Positions 1-8,764 are shown, counted from the stretch's first letter. The stretch: DNA of 64,000 nt from Flammeovirgaceae bacterium (GCA_023251155.1 JAHEZH010000002.1:1-64000), one strand, 5' to 3'. Translations and numbers: made by a program. Notes: generated by a model not told the origin, from the sequence alone.

Positions 1-1
1 T

Positions 2-316
2 AAGTATAAAACAATTTTTAATCCGTTAGTTGCCAATAATGAATTGGACGTATTGTATATTTCTATTGATAAAGAATCTTGGGAAAAGAAATGGGAAGAG
101 AATATCAAATTTAATCAACTTGAGGGATTTCATGTCTTAGCAAATGATATTCTCAAGGAAGACATTTGGAATTCATTGGGAGGTGAAAAGGGCATTATTC
201 CTAGATATGCTTTAATTGATAAAAATGGAGCTGTGTATCTAGGTGATGCAGCGAGGCCAAGCGATTCGTCCAAGTTATTGCAACAAATTGAAAATATGTT
301 GAAGACTCATCCTTAG
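2..316 (+). CDS. Thioredoxin-like (TlpA/redoxin-type) protein, C-terminal part
   Basis: The reading frame is open from the left window edge to the TAG at 314-316, so only the last ~104 residues are present. The pattern of a beta strand (LDVLYISID), a helix with WEKKW, an IPRYALIDKNG segment with the typical cis-proline position, and a closing helix (LLQQIENML) is that of the C-terminal half of a thioredoxin-fold TlpA/AhpC-type protein. The CxxC site would lie upstream of the window, so redox activity cannot be judged. The gene is visibly A+T-richer than the genes that follow. The fold assignment is fairly sure; the partner and substrate are unknown. Confidence 0.6.
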   Translation, partial: KYKTIFNPLVANNELDVLYISIDKESWEKKWEENIKFNQLEGFHVLANDILKEDIWNSLGGEKGIIPRYALIDKNGAVYLGDAARPSDSSKLLQQIENMLKTHP

Positions 317-330
317 CTCTAACTGAATGT

Positions 331-504
331 TTGAGCGATTATAAGAAAATTACTCTTTTTGTTTTCTTCTCAATTGTTGGGCTAATTTCTACTCCTTATT
401 CCTTGTTTTCCAATCGTGTCAATGGCCTATATTCGTTTGAGGTGGATAAAGAGCAGAAAATGAAAACAAAGAAGATTGAATGGCGGAGGTGGTTTCTCTT
501 TTAG
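331..504 (+). CDS. Possible 57-aa membrane peptide (TTG start)
   Basis: A short frame opens at TTG 331, 14 nt after the thioredoxin-like gene, and ends at TAG 502-504. It would encode one hydrophobic helix (ITLFVFFSIVGLIS) followed by a basic, charged tail ending WRRWFLF. The close spacing and the membrane-anchor-plus-charged-tail layout suggest it could be a real small membrane protein co-transcribed with the preceding gene. No family is recognised, and a chance ORF in A+T-rich DNA is equally possible. Confidence 0.25.
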   Translation: MSDYKKITLFVFFSIVGLISTPYSLFSNRVNGLYSFEVDKEQKMKTKKIEWRRWFLF

Positions 505-688
505 CTCCGCCAGGAGACCGCCCCCTCCGACCCTGCCTCACAATGCCCAGTAGAAATCGATGGCTTTTTTATTTCCTCACCGCTCTCATCTTCGTTCCCA
601 TCCGGAATCTGGCCGCTAATTCGCTTAGTAGGTAAAATATTCCGTTAGGGGAATAGTGCCAGACAGACTTGGTATGGAATATGTCTAT
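505..688. other. Gene-free spacer before the asmA-like gene
   Basis: No coding frame with recognisable content is seen on either strand. At its left edge an inverted repeat GGCGGAG / CTCCGCC (482-488 and 504-510, 15-nt loop) could fold into a hairpin at the end of the preceding transcription unit, but there is no T-run after it. Confidence 0.4.
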
Positions 689-696
689 TACCTTTG
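689..696 (+). promoter_or_regulatory. Promoter -7 box (TAccTTTG) for the asmA-like gene
   Basis: Exact match to the Bacteroidota -7 consensus TAnnTTTG, with CTTG about 21 nt upstream as a partial -33 element. The predicted transcript start near 700 gives a leader of ~16 nt before the TTG codon at 716, which supports that start. Confidence 0.6.
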
Positions 697-715
697 TGCA
701 TCCATTTTTTAAACT

Positions 716-3190
716 TTGAAAACAGCCCGTAAGGTAATTGTATATGTAGCCCTCACGCTGCTGGTAGTGGTTGTAGCCCTTACCACTTCAGTGTTTTTAT
801 TTAAGGACCGCATCATTCAGCAGTTTATACGCGAAGCGAACAAGAGTCTGAATACCCCCATCAAGATTGGGAAAATTGAGGTGTCGGCATGGCAGGATTT
901 CCCCAACTTGTCCATCGTATTTACTGACGTGTACGTGGAAGACAGTCACCAGGGTACCTATCCGCTGCTTACCGCCGAAACGATTTATTTTTCTTTGAAT
1001 ACCTATGAAGTATATCAGGGGAAGTACTCCATTCGTGGACTAAAAGTGGTGGACAGCGAAACCAATCTGAAAATCAATGCGGTGGGGATAAGTAATTATG
1101 TCATCACCAAGACAACCGGTAAAGGCGGTGGGGGTATTACGCTGGACCTGAAAAATGTACAACTCAAAAACACCAAAGTAAGCTACCTCGATCAGCTCAT
1201 TCATCAGCATCATGTCTTCAGCAGCGATGAGCTTACTGCTTCCATCGGGGTGGAGAACGAGGTCTATCGAATTGAAGCAACGGGCGACCTTACCACCGAT
1301 CAGATCGGAATCAGAGAAAAGATTTTTCTCAATCAGAAACGCTTTGATGTAAATGCCCGGCTCGATTATGACGACGCCAACAAGAGTATTGTTATCAAGC
1401 CTTCTAAGCTTGCCATCAACAAATCGGTATTTGATGTGCGTGGTACTTATCGGTTTAATGACAAAAATGAAATCGATCTGATCACCGAGGCAAAAGATGC
1501 CGACATCCAGACCATCATCAATTTATTTCCGGCCGAGATCACCCGAAAGTTAAAATCATACCAAAGCAATGGTGATGTATTTTTCAAATTAGGATTGAAG
1601 GGCGAAATCAGTTCCGCCAAAAGCCCGTTCCTTTCCGTAAGCTTTGGCTTGAAAGATGCCACGCTCTATCATCCGGAATACAAATCAAAGATCACTCACG
1701 CCAACCTGGATGGATCTTTTGCCAGCCCTTCCATCACTGACTTCAATAACTCGAAATTATTCCTGCGCAACATACGTGGCGAACTCAATGGCAAACCGTT
1801 TGAATCAAATCTCTCCATTCAGGATTTTGAGAATCCAACCGTGGATTTCTATTTCAAAGGAGACCTGGATGCCTCCTCTATCCGAAATTTTTATCCTTCT
1901 CCTTCTATCAACAGCCTTGAAGGAGAAATCAAAGCTGATTTTTCGCTGGTGGGAGAAATCGGCTTGCTGAAGAAGAAATCAACCGCGCAACACGTGCGCA
2001 CCAATGGCTCTATTGAATTGCGTAACATCAACTTTACCTACGGCAAAAACAACATTCCTTTTACCGATTTGAATGGCTCGCTGCAATTCAACAATAGTGA
2101 TCTGGCTCTCAGTGGAGTAAAAGGTCAGTTTGGGAAAAGTGATTTCCTGTTGAATGGATTCTTCAAAAACATCGTCACCTACCTGCTCTTCGAAAATCAA
2201 CCGATCGGGATTGAAACGGATCTTAAGTCCGACTTCCTCGACCTGGATCAATTGTTTGAAATTGGATTTGGACAAGCATCCTCCAATGAATACCGTTTTT
2301 CCATCTCACCGCAGATCTATCTCAACTTCAATTGCGATGTGAAAGCGATGAAATACAAACGCTTCACACCCCGTAAAATAAAGGGAGATCTGCTGGTTAA
2401 GAATCAGGTGGCAGTGTCTCGAAACATTGAGTTCAATGCCATGGGTGGTCATCTGTCATTGAATGGAATTGTGGATGCTAAAAACACCAATGCTATTGAT
2501 GTAGTCAGTTCATTCAAACTAAATGGTGTGCATACGGACAGCGTGTTTTATGTATTTGATAATTTCAGCCAGGATTTCATTCAGGACAAACACCTAAAAG
2601 GCCAGGCGTTTGCCGATGTCGCACTGGAGATGACATTCAATCAAAATCTGAAACTCTATCAGGAAACATTAATCGCTGATATTGGTGTGAACATCAAAAA
2701 CGGAGAGCTGAATAATTTTGAACCTATCCGCAGCCTGAACAAATACATTGATGACGAAAGCCTTAGCAAAGTTCGTTTCGCTGATCTGAAAAACGACATT
2801 CACATCGAAAACAAAACCATCTACATACCACAGATGGAAATACGCAGTAATGCCACCAACATTATGCTGAGCGGCACTCACACCTTCGATCAACGTATCG
2901 ATTACCGGGTGACCGCTCCGTTACGCAATAAAAAGAAAATAGATCCGGATGAAGCCTTTGGTGCAGTGGAAGATGATGGCCGTGGTCAACTGAAAATCTT
3001 CCTTAAAATATACGGTACTACCGACAAGTACGATGTAAGTCTTGATAAGCAGGCCGTGAAAAAGAAAATCGCCAGCGATTTCAAGAAAGAAGTACAGGAA
3101 CTGAAAGATGCCTTCCAACAAAAAGGCAAACAAAAAAAGAAAGAGTTGGAACTGGAGAAAGACGAGTACTTCGATTGGGAAGAGAATTAA
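716..3190 (+). CDS. AsmA-like inner-membrane/periplasmic protein
   Basis: An 824-residue protein with one N-terminal transmembrane helix (about residues 8-30) followed by a long periplasmic region of repeated beta strands, as in the AsmA/TamB-like family. These proteins form long hydrophobic grooves and are linked to lipid transport between envelope membranes and to outer-membrane homeostasis. The C-terminal part has the typical AsmA pattern of strands recording orthogonal amphipathic sheets (IRSNATNIMLSGTHTF region) and ends in a very charged lysine/glutamate tail. The start is a TTG directly behind a good promoter. The stop overlaps the convergent mazG gene by 4 bp. The family is confident; the exact lipid cargo is unknown. 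Confidence 0.85.
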   Translation: MKTARKVIVYVALTLLVVVVALTTSVFLFKDRIIQQFIREANKSLNTPIKIGKIEVSAWQDFPNLSIVFTDVYVEDSHQGTYPLLTAETIYFSLNTYEVYQGKYSIRGLKVVDSETNLKINAVGISNYVITKTTGKGGGGITLDLKNVQLKNTKVSYLDQLIHQHHVFSSDELTASIGVENEVYRIEATGDLTTDQIGIREKIFLNQKRFDVNARLDYDDANKSIVIKPSKLAINKSVFDVRGTYRFNDKNEIDLITEAKDADIQTIINLFPAEITRKLKSYQSNGDVFFKLGLKGEISSAKSPFLSVSFGLKDATLYHPEYKSKITHANLDGSFASPSITDFNNSKLFLRNIRGELNGKPFESNLSIQDFENPTVDFYFKGDLDASSIRNFYPSPSINSLEGEIKADFSLVGEIGLLKKKSTAQHVRTNGSIELRNINFTYGKNNIPFTDLNGSLQFNNSDLALSGVKGQFGKSDFLLNGFFKNIVTYLLFENQPIGIETDLKSDFLDLDQLFEIGFGQASSNEYRFSISPQIYLNFNCDVKAMKYKRFTPRKIKGDLLVKNQVAVSRNIEFNAMGGHLSLNGIVDAKNTNAIDVVSSFKLNGVHTDSVFYVFDNFSQDFIQDKHLKGQAFADVALEMTFNQNLKLYQETLIADIGVNIKNGELNNFEPIRSLNKYIDDESLSKVRFADLKNDIHIENKTIYIPQMEIRSNATNIMLSGTHTFDQRIDYRVTAPLRNKKKIDPDEAFGAVEDDGRGQLKIFLKIYGTTDKYDVSLDKQAVKKKIASDFKKEVQELKDAFQQKGKQKKKELELEKDEYFDWEEN

Positions 3191-3999
3191 AGCGACTTCG
3201 CTCTATTCCAATATTCATCCATCTCTGCCAGCGTCATCTCTCCCATTTTCTTTCCGTCTTTGGCTGATTCTGTTTCCAGGTATTGAAAGCGCTTGATGAA
3301 TTTCTTATTGGTACGTTCCAGTGCCTCTTCCGGGTCGATATCAATAAAGCGCGCGTAATTCACCAGCGAAAAGAGAAGATCACCAAACTCTGCCATGGCT
3401 TTTTCTTTATCAATCCCCTCGTTGGTGGTGGTGTTCATTTCTTCTTTGAACTCCTGCATCTCCTCCTCTACTTTCATCCACACGTGTTCTTTCTTTTCCC
3501 AATCAAAACCTACACCACGGGCCTTGTCTTGTATGCGAATGGCTTTGACCAATGCAGGCAATGACTTGGGTACACCACCCAATACGGATTTATTCCCCGT
3601 CTTCAGTTTTATTTTCTCCCAGTTACGTTTCACGGCCTCATCATCTTCGGCAATCACATCGCTGTAGATATGCGGATGGCGTTCTACCAGCTTATCACAA
3701 ATAGCATTGAGCACATCTGCTACATCAAACTGTTTTTGTTCTGAAGCAATGCGCGCATAGAAAACATTGTGCAGCATCAGATCACCCAGCTCTTTCTTCA
3801 CCTCAGGCAGATCACCTTCCAGAATCGCATCCGAGAGTTCATACGTTTCTTCAATGGTAAGGTGGCGCAAGCTTTCCAGGGTTTGCTTTTTATCCCACGG
3901 GCAGTTTTCGCGCAGCTCATCCATAATCGTGAGCAAGCGGTCAAAGGCTTTTAATTTAGCTTCGCGGTTCAGGTCGGGGGTGGAATAAGGCTTCTTCAT
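3187..3999 (-). CDS. mazG: MazG nucleoside triphosphate pyrophosphohydrolase
   Basis: A 270-residue, two-domain MazG. It hydrolyses (d)NTPs to NMP and pyrophosphate and is regarded as a house-cleaning enzyme for damaged or non-canonical nucleotides and, in some bacteria, as a modulator of stress nucleotides. The N-terminal domain shows ENCPWDKKQT and the metal-binding helices with EETYEL and ELGDLM; the C-terminal domain repeats this with EFGDLLF. Length and both domains match the full-length family (about 260-275 aa). The ATG lies 5 nt from a perfect -7 box, so the mRNA is probably leaderless or nearly so. It is divergent from glmM and convergent with the asmA-like gene. Confidence 0.95.
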   Translation of the reverse strand: MKKPYSTPDLNREAKLKAFDRLLTIMDELRENCPWDKKQTLESLRHLTIEETYELSDAILEGDLPEVKKELGDLMLHNVFYARIASEQKQFDVADVLNAICDKLVERHPHIYSDVIAEDDEAVKRNWEKIKLKTGNKSVLGGVPKSLPALVKAIRIQDKARGVGFDWEKKEHVWMKVEEEMQEFKEEMNTTTNEGIDKEKAMAEFGDLLFSLVNYARFIDIDPEEALERTNKKFIKRFQYLETESAKDGKKMGEMTLAEMDEYWNRAKSL

Positions 4000-4003
4000 A
4001 GCT

Positions 4004-4011
4004 CAAAAATA
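4004..4011 (-). promoter_or_regulatory. Promoter -7 box (TATTTTTG) for mazG, likely leaderless
   Basis: Exact TAnnTTTG on the minus strand. Its final G is 5 nt from the A of the mazG ATG (3999), placing the predicted transcript start at or within two bases of the start codon. Confidence 0.55.
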
Positions 4012-4071
4012 AACTTTGTTTCGGTCACTTATTATCGCTGTTATAATCACACAGACAAACAGTTTACCTCT

Positions 4072-4079
4072 TATCTTTG
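4072..4079 (+). promoter_or_regulatory. Promoter -7 box (TATCTTTG) for glmM
   Basis: Exact TAnnTTTG, giving a predicted transcript start near 4083 and a ~20-nt leader before GTG 4104. An apparent TTG start at 4077 lies inside the box and is therefore excluded. Confidence 0.6.
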
Positions 4080-4103
4080 CCCTACACTAAAATTCACCCG
4101 TCT

Positions 4104-5492
4104 GTGACTCTTATTAAATCGATTTCAGGCATACGCGGCACCATTGGTGGTGCACCTGGCAATAACCTCACCCCGGTAGATGTTGTAAAGTTTGCCTCCG
4201 CTTACGGTACATGGATCAAATCCCGCAAAGGAAAAAAAATAGTGATCGGTCGTGATGCCCGCATCTCTGGCGAAATGGTGAACTCACTGGTGGTAGCTAC
4301 CCTACAAGGCCTCGGTTTGGATGTGATCGATCTTGGCTTGTCCACTACCCCAACGGTAGAGATTGCAGTGCCCCTGGAAAAAGCCGCAGGAGGAATTATC
4401 CTCACGGCCAGTCATAATCCAGCTCAATGGAATGCACTAAAGCTGCTGAATGAGCATGGCGAGTTCATCACCGCAGAAGATGGTGCCACCGTATTACAGA
4501 TAGCTGAGGAGGAACGTTTTGATTTTGCTTCGGTAGAACAGCTGGGCAGCTATCACTACACAGATAAATACATCAGGAAACACATTGACCTGGTAGTCAA
4601 ACACAAACTGGTGAACGTGAAGGCCATACAAAAGGCCAGGTTTAAAATTGCCGTTGATGCCGTAAACTCTACCGGGGGGATCTTTATCCCTCAATTATTA
4701 AAAGCACTGGGGGTAAAGAAAATTATTCCATTGTATTGCGAGCCTAACGGTAAATTTCCGCACAACCCGGAACCTCTTCCGGAGAACCTGAAGAAAATCA
4801 GCAGTGTAGTAAAAAAAGAAAAATGTCATCTGGGTATTGTGGTTGATCCGGATGTTGACCGCCTCGCTTTTGTGCAGGAAGACGGCAAAGCCTTTGGTGA
4901 AGAGTATACGCTGGTGGCCGTAGCCGATTATGTGTTAAGCAAACGAAAAGGCAACACGGTGTCCAACCTTTCATCTACCCGTGCTTTGCGCGATGTGACC
5001 GAGAAGGCCAATGGCAAATATGTAGCAGCTGCTGTGGGTGAAGTGAATGTGGTAACGGCCATGAAAGAAGCCAATGCCGTGATTGGTGGCGAAGGCAATG
5101 GTGGAATTATTGTACCTGATCTGCATTACGGCAGAGATGCATTGATTGGTATCGGATTGTTCCTGACTCACCTCGCCAGGTCAAACAAAAAAGTATCCGA
5201 GCTAAGAAACGATTTGCCTTCCTATTTCATTTCGAAAAATAAAATTGAACTTACTCCGGATATCGATGTGGATAAAGTACTGGAGGCCGTGCGCGAAACG
5301 TACATCAGCCATCCGATCAATACAATCGATGGCGTAAAGATTGATTTTGAAGAGGAGAAAGAATGGGTGCATTTGAGAAAATCAAACACGGAACCGATCA
5401 TCCGCATCTATGCCGAATCACAAAACGAAAAGAAAGCCAATGCCCTGGCCCAGCGAATGATTGCCGCTATACAAACCATAATAAAATCGTAA
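4104..5492 (+). CDS. glmM: Phosphoglucosamine mutase / phosphohexomutase
   Basis: A 462-residue alpha-D-phosphohexomutase. GlmM converts glucosamine-6-phosphate to glucosamine-1-phosphate for UDP-GlcNAc, hence peptidoglycan and LPS. Visible are the phosphoserine loop TASHNP (Ser103), the metal loop DPDVDR, the sugar-binding loop GGEGNGG and the phosphate-binding loop RKSNTEPIIR. The GTG at 4104 was chosen because it gives the common Bacteroidota N-terminus (LIKSISGIRGTIGG) and sits behind a promoter whose -7 box covers the longer in-frame start. GlmM is the best assignment; phosphomannomutase/phosphoglucomutase activity within the same superfamily cannot be excluded from sequence alone. Confidence 0.9.
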   Translation: MTLIKSISGIRGTIGGAPGNNLTPVDVVKFASAYGTWIKSRKGKKIVIGRDARISGEMVNSLVVATLQGLGLDVIDLGLSTTPTVEIAVPLEKAAGGIILTASHNPAQWNALKLLNEHGEFITAEDGATVLQIAEEERFDFASVEQLGSYHYTDKYIRKHIDLVVKHKLVNVKAIQKARFKIAVDAVNSTGGIFIPQLLKALGVKKIIPLYCEPNGKFPHNPEPLPENLKKISSVVKKEKCHLGIVVDPDVDRLAFVQEDGKAFGEEYTLVAVADYVLSKRKGNTVSNLSSTRALRDVTEKANGKYVAAAVGEVNVVTAMKEANAVIGGEGNGGIIVPDLHYGRDALIGIGLFLTHLARSNKKVSELRNDLPSYFISKNKIELTPDIDVDKVLEAVRETYISHPINTIDGVKIDFEEEKEWVHLRKSNTEPIIRIYAESQNEKKANALAQRMIAAIQTIIKS

Positions 5493-5505
5493 TTTTGCTT
5501 CCGGA

Positions 5506-5871
5506 ATGAGTTACACTATTTCGCTTTTCAGGAAGGAAGTAAAAGAACAGAATCAGGGGTTTGATTTTCTGGAATATCAATCGAAGATTCCGGATTTCAC
5601 GGCAGAGCAATTTCAAAAACTGAAGCGGCGCCTGCTCACTTATAAATTTGAGATCGAGACAGAAACAAACGACTACATCGTATTCAATTTCAAAGGTGGT
5701 CAATTCGGAATACAGGTAACCCTTTTCAGCAACCAGCTTTCATTTAGCTCTGGCTTCAATGAAGATGGCATTTTTGAAATCGCGCAGACCGCCTCTGAGT
5801 TTACGGACAGCGGAGAGTTTGCCAAGCTGGACATGCAGGAAGGAAAATGGGAAACGTGGGGAGATGTATAA
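5506..5871 (+). CDS. Conserved hypothetical protein (121 aa)
   Basis: A soluble 121-residue protein with no signal peptide or membrane helix. It begins 13 nt after glmM and ends 12 nt before the cysteine desulfurase, so it is probably in one operon with them. The sequence alternates a helical N-terminal half (DFLEYQSKIPDFTAEQFQKL) with a beta-rich C-terminal half (YIVFNFKGGQFGIQVTLF). No catalytic motif is recognised. It is probably a genuine gene because of its tight packing between two housekeeping genes. Confidence 0.65.
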   Translation: MSYTISLFRKEVKEQNQGFDFLEYQSKIPDFTAEQFQKLKRRLLTYKFEIETETNDYIVFNFKGGQFGIQVTLFSNQLSFSSGFNEDGIFEIAQTASEFTDSGEFAKLDMQEGKWETWGDV

Positions 5872-5883
5872 AGTACTTTGGTT

Positions 5884-7038
5884 ATGGTGAAAAGAATATA
5901 TTTAGACAACGCGGCGACCACACCTCTGGACGAAGAAGTGTTTGAAGCAATGAAGCCGTTCCTGCTGGAAGATTTTGGTAATCCATCGTCCACTCATGCT
6001 CATGGCCGGAAAGTACGGGCAGCCATTGAATCTTCACGTAAGAAAATTGCTGAACTACTTAACTGCACTCCTGGTGAAATCATTTTTACATCCGGCGGAA
6101 CCGAAGCCGACAATACACTTATTGTAAATGGTATTCAGGCCTATGGCATTCAGCATGCCATTTCAACCCCCATCGAACATCATGCCGTTACTCACACACT
6201 GGAAATACAGGAAAAGAAAGGCATCATTCAGGTACATCATGTCGACATGGATGAAAATGGACATATCAGCCTCACTCATCTGGAAGAGTTGCTGCAGAAA
6301 TACCCTAATGCATTGATCTCCCTGATGCATGCCAACAATGAAATAGGAAACCTGCTTGACATCGAAAGAGTGGGCGAACTGGCAAAACAATACAAAGCTT
6401 TCTTCCATTCGGATACGGTGCAGACCATGGGGCACTACAGGCACGACATGAAAAATCTGTATGTGTGTGGCATGACGGCCGGTGCGCATAAGTTTCATGG
6501 ACCGAAAGGAGTTGGCTTCATGTACATTCGCAAAGACAGAAAGATTGGACAGCTGATACACGGTGGTGCCCAGGAACGTAATATGCGTGGTGGCACTGAG
6601 AATACGTATGGTATTGTCGGGTTAGCGAAAGCATTGGAGATTGCTTACCGCGATATGGCCGAACATGAAGCGCACATCAAAAAACTGAAAGCCAGAATGA
6701 TCGACCGTCTTCGTGAAGCCATCCCTGGCGTTGCTTTCCACGGTGACTCTGCCAATCTTGACAAGAGTTTATATACTGTATTGAATGTAAGCCTTCCCGA
6801 ATCAGAAGAGAATTCGATGTTACTTTTCAATCTGGACCTTCAGGGGATATCGGCATCAGGCGGAAGTGCCTGTAGTAGCGGAGCCTCCACCGGATCGCAC
6901 GTGCTCGGTGCGCTGTATCCGGGATCCAATCGCGGTGCCGTGCGTTTTTCGTTCAGCAAAAACAATACACAGGAAGAAATTGATCTGGCGGTCAACAAAC
7001 TGGCCGAGATTGTAGGTGTAAAAGAGGACGTTTCTTAA
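5884..7038 (+). CDS. Cysteine desulfurase (NifS/IscS family, PLP-dependent)
   Basis: A 384-residue class-V aminotransferase fold enzyme that removes sulfur from cysteine as a persulfide for Fe-S clusters or tRNA thiolation. Seen are the N-terminal YLDNAATTPLD, the PLP-stacking histidine in PIEHHAV, the PLP lysine in GAHKFHGPKG (about Lys203) and the persulfide cysteine in GGSACSSGAS (about Cys330), i.e. the short class-I type active loop of NifS/IscS. The ATG at 5884 is preferred to a TTG two codons upstream. No isc/suf scaffold genes are adjacent, so the acceptor system is unknown. Confidence 0.92.
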   Translation: MVKRIYLDNAATTPLDEEVFEAMKPFLLEDFGNPSSTHAHGRKVRAAIESSRKKIAELLNCTPGEIIFTSGGTEADNTLIVNGIQAYGIQHAISTPIEHHAVTHTLEIQEKKGIIQVHHVDMDENGHISLTHLEELLQKYPNALISLMHANNEIGNLLDIERVGELAKQYKAFFHSDTVQTMGHYRHDMKNLYVCGMTAGAHKFHGPKGVGFMYIRKDRKIGQLIHGGAQERNMRGGTENTYGIVGLAKALEIAYRDMAEHEAHIKKLKARMIDRLREAIPGVAFHGDSANLDKSLYTVLNVSLPESEENSMLLFNLDLQGISASGGSACSSGASTGSHVLGALYPGSNRGAVRFSFSKNNTQEEIDLAVNKLAEIVGVKEDVS

Positions 7039-7045
7039 ACCAGGA

Positions 7046-7825
7046 ATGAACATATCCTTCATTGGTTCGGGTAATCTGGCATGGCACCTGGCTCCAGCGC
7101 TTGATAATGCCGGGTATGTGGTGAAAGAAGTTTACAGTCGCAATCCCAAACATGCCGAAGCGTTAACGGAACGCCTTTACCAGGCCGAAGTAAAAGCTAC
7201 CCTTGATTTTTCTACCAGCGTATCGTCCGTATTTTTTATTGCCACCAGCGATGACGCTATCGAAAATATCGCACGTGAAATAATCCTGCCTGAAGAAGCC
7301 TATCTTTTTCATGTATCAGGAACACAACCCCTGAGCGAACTACAGTATGCTGCTACGGTAAACACAGGAGTATTTTATCCACTACAGACTTTTACCCGAA
7401 ATAAAAAAATTGACTTCAGCACGATTCCGCTATTTATTGAAAGCAACAATGCGGAAACGGAAAAAGTAATGATGGAACTGGCCAAAGCGATCAGCAGCCG
7501 GGTGAAAAAAATTGGCTCAGAAGAACGAAAGGCCTTGCATGTAGCAGCAGTGTTCGCCTCTAACTTTTCCAATCATATGCTTACGCTTGCAAAAAAAGTG
7601 TTGGAAGACAATGGGCTTGCCTTTGATCTGGTGAAGCCCCTCATCGTGGAAACACTGAACAAAAGCCTGTCGATGAACCCGGAAGAGGCACAAACCGGCC
7701 CGGCACGCAGGGGTGATCTTGAAACGCTGGACAAACACATTGCGTTTCTCAAAGAAGAAAAGGAGCTGTCGGCTATTTATAAAATTATCACACAGGATAT
7801 TCTCGATACGTATCAGCCGGAGTAG
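7046..7825 (+). CDS. DUF2520/Rossmann-fold NADP-dependent oxidoreductase-like protein
   Basis: A 259-residue protein with an N-terminal dinucleotide-binding fold (FIGSGNLAWHLAPAL) and a helical C-terminal DUF2520-type domain with conserved KALHVAAVFASNF and GPARRGD segments. The family resembles pyrroline-5-carboxylate reductase and F420-dependent NADP oxidoreductases; the substrate is not established. It starts 7 nt after the cysteine desulfurase and is probably its operon partner. The family call is secure, the reaction is not. Confidence 0.8.
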   Translation: MNISFIGSGNLAWHLAPALDNAGYVVKEVYSRNPKHAEALTERLYQAEVKATLDFSTSVSSVFFIATSDDAIENIAREIILPEEAYLFHVSGTQPLSELQYAATVNTGVFYPLQTFTRNKKIDFSTIPLFIESNNAETEKVMMELAKAISSRVKKIGSEERKALHVAAVFASNFSNHMLTLAKKVLEDNGLAFDLVKPLIVETLNKSLSMNPEEAQTGPARRGDLETLDKHIAFLKEEKELSAIYKIITQDILDTYQPE

Positions 7826-7829
7826 AAGC

Positions 7830-7913
7830 GTTACCGGCTTCCGGTTACAAGTGCTTACGCCTTACCGCTGAATGCGCAGACTTGCATTAGACCGGAAACC
7901 TGTAACGGGTAAC
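7830..7913. repeat. Imperfect inverted intergenic repeat (GTTACCGG / CCGGAAACC type)
   Basis: Immediately after the DUF2520 gene stop, the left arm (7830-7848) contains GTTACCGG and CCGGTTAC and the right arm (7891-7913) contains ACCGGAAACC and GGGTAAC in inverted orientation. Related words occur at 57523-57555 before obg, so this is one member of a dispersed short-repeat family. It may fold as a hairpin at the transcript end. Confidence 0.55.
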
Positions 7914-7964
7914 TTCTTCCGTCCTCTATTTTTACCGTCTTTCCAATTCATTCAACCGATTGTG

Positions 7965-7998
7965 TTTGCTAAACAGGTACTGATTTTGCTTACCTTTA
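7965..7998 (+). promoter_or_regulatory. Promoter (TTTG ... TAccTTTA) for the DUF1080 gene
   Basis: A TTTG at 7965-7968 and a one-mismatch -7 box TACCTTTA at 7991-7998 are spaced 22 nt apart. The predicted start leaves a leader of about 20 nt before ATG 8021. Confidence 0.45.
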
Positions 7999-8020
7999 AT
8001 TTTCCACAAAAAGTAAAATC

Positions 8021-8764
8021 ATGCGTAATATTCTTACTGTATTGCTAGGTGCTGCTGCCGTTAGCGCCTTTGCACAAGCTCAACCCCGCGAATCACTTGA
8101 TCCTAAAGTAACCGAAGTATGGGATCTGAAACCCAAGAAGATCACTGCTAATCCGGTGTTTGCTGAAGCTCCCTCTGATGCCATTGTTTTATTCAATGGA
8201 AAAGATCTTTCTGAATGGACCACGCTTGATGGCGCTGCCGCTGCCTGGGAAGTGAAAGATGGTGCGTTCACCGTAGCCAAAGGGAAAGGTGACATCAAAA
8301 CAAAAAAGACATTTGGTGATTTTCAATTGCATATTGAATGGCGATCTCCTGCTGTTGTCGAAGGCGAAGGTCAGGGCCGTGGTAATAGCGGCATCTTTTT
8401 ACAGGAGCGCTATGAACTGCAAGTATTGGATAGCTATGAAAGTGTTACTTATTCGAACGGACAGGCTGGTTCCATTTATAAACAATCCATTCCATTGGTG
8501 AACGCCACCCGCAAGCCAGGCGAATGGCAAGCCTATGACGTTGTGTATACCGCTCCTCGTTTCAGTGACAATGGAAGAGTGATTGCCCCTGCTTATATTA
8601 CTGTTTTACATAATGGTGTGGTCATTCAAAATCACACACAGATCAACGGCCCTACCGAATACAAAGGCCTCCCTGTTTATGTATCACATGGTAAAGCTTC
8701 ACTGAAGTTGCAGGATCACGGCAATCCGGTAAGTTTCAGAAATATCTGGGTCAGAGAATTGTAA
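8021..8764 (+). CDS. Secreted DUF1080 (3-keto-disaccharide hydrolase-like) protein
   Basis: A 247-residue protein with an N-terminal signal peptide (residues 1-20, ending AFAQAQ) and one concanavalin-like DUF1080 domain starting at IVLFNGKDLSEW. The jelly-roll motifs GDFQLHIEWR, GNSGIFLQERYELQVLDS and the C-terminal VSFRNIWVREL are all present. Members bind or hydrolyse glycans, including 3-keto-glycosides, and often accompany Gfo/Idh/MocA oxidoreductases; one such gene lies far away in the window (54765) and there is no local sugar operon. It is probably periplasmic. The gene is monocistronic, with its own promoter and a terminator behind it. Confidence 0.85.
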   Translation: MRNILTVLLGAAAVSAFAQAQPRESLDPKVTEVWDLKPKKITANPVFAEAPSDAIVLFNGKDLSEWTTLDGAAAAWEVKDGAFTVAKGKGDIKTKKTFGDFQLHIEWRSPAVVEGEGQGRGNSGIFLQERYELQVLDSYESVTYSNGQAGSIYKQSIPLVNATRKPGEWQAYDVVYTAPRFSDNGRVIAPAYITVLHNGVVIQNHTQINGPTEYKGLPVYVSHGKASLKLQDHGNPVSFRNIWVREL

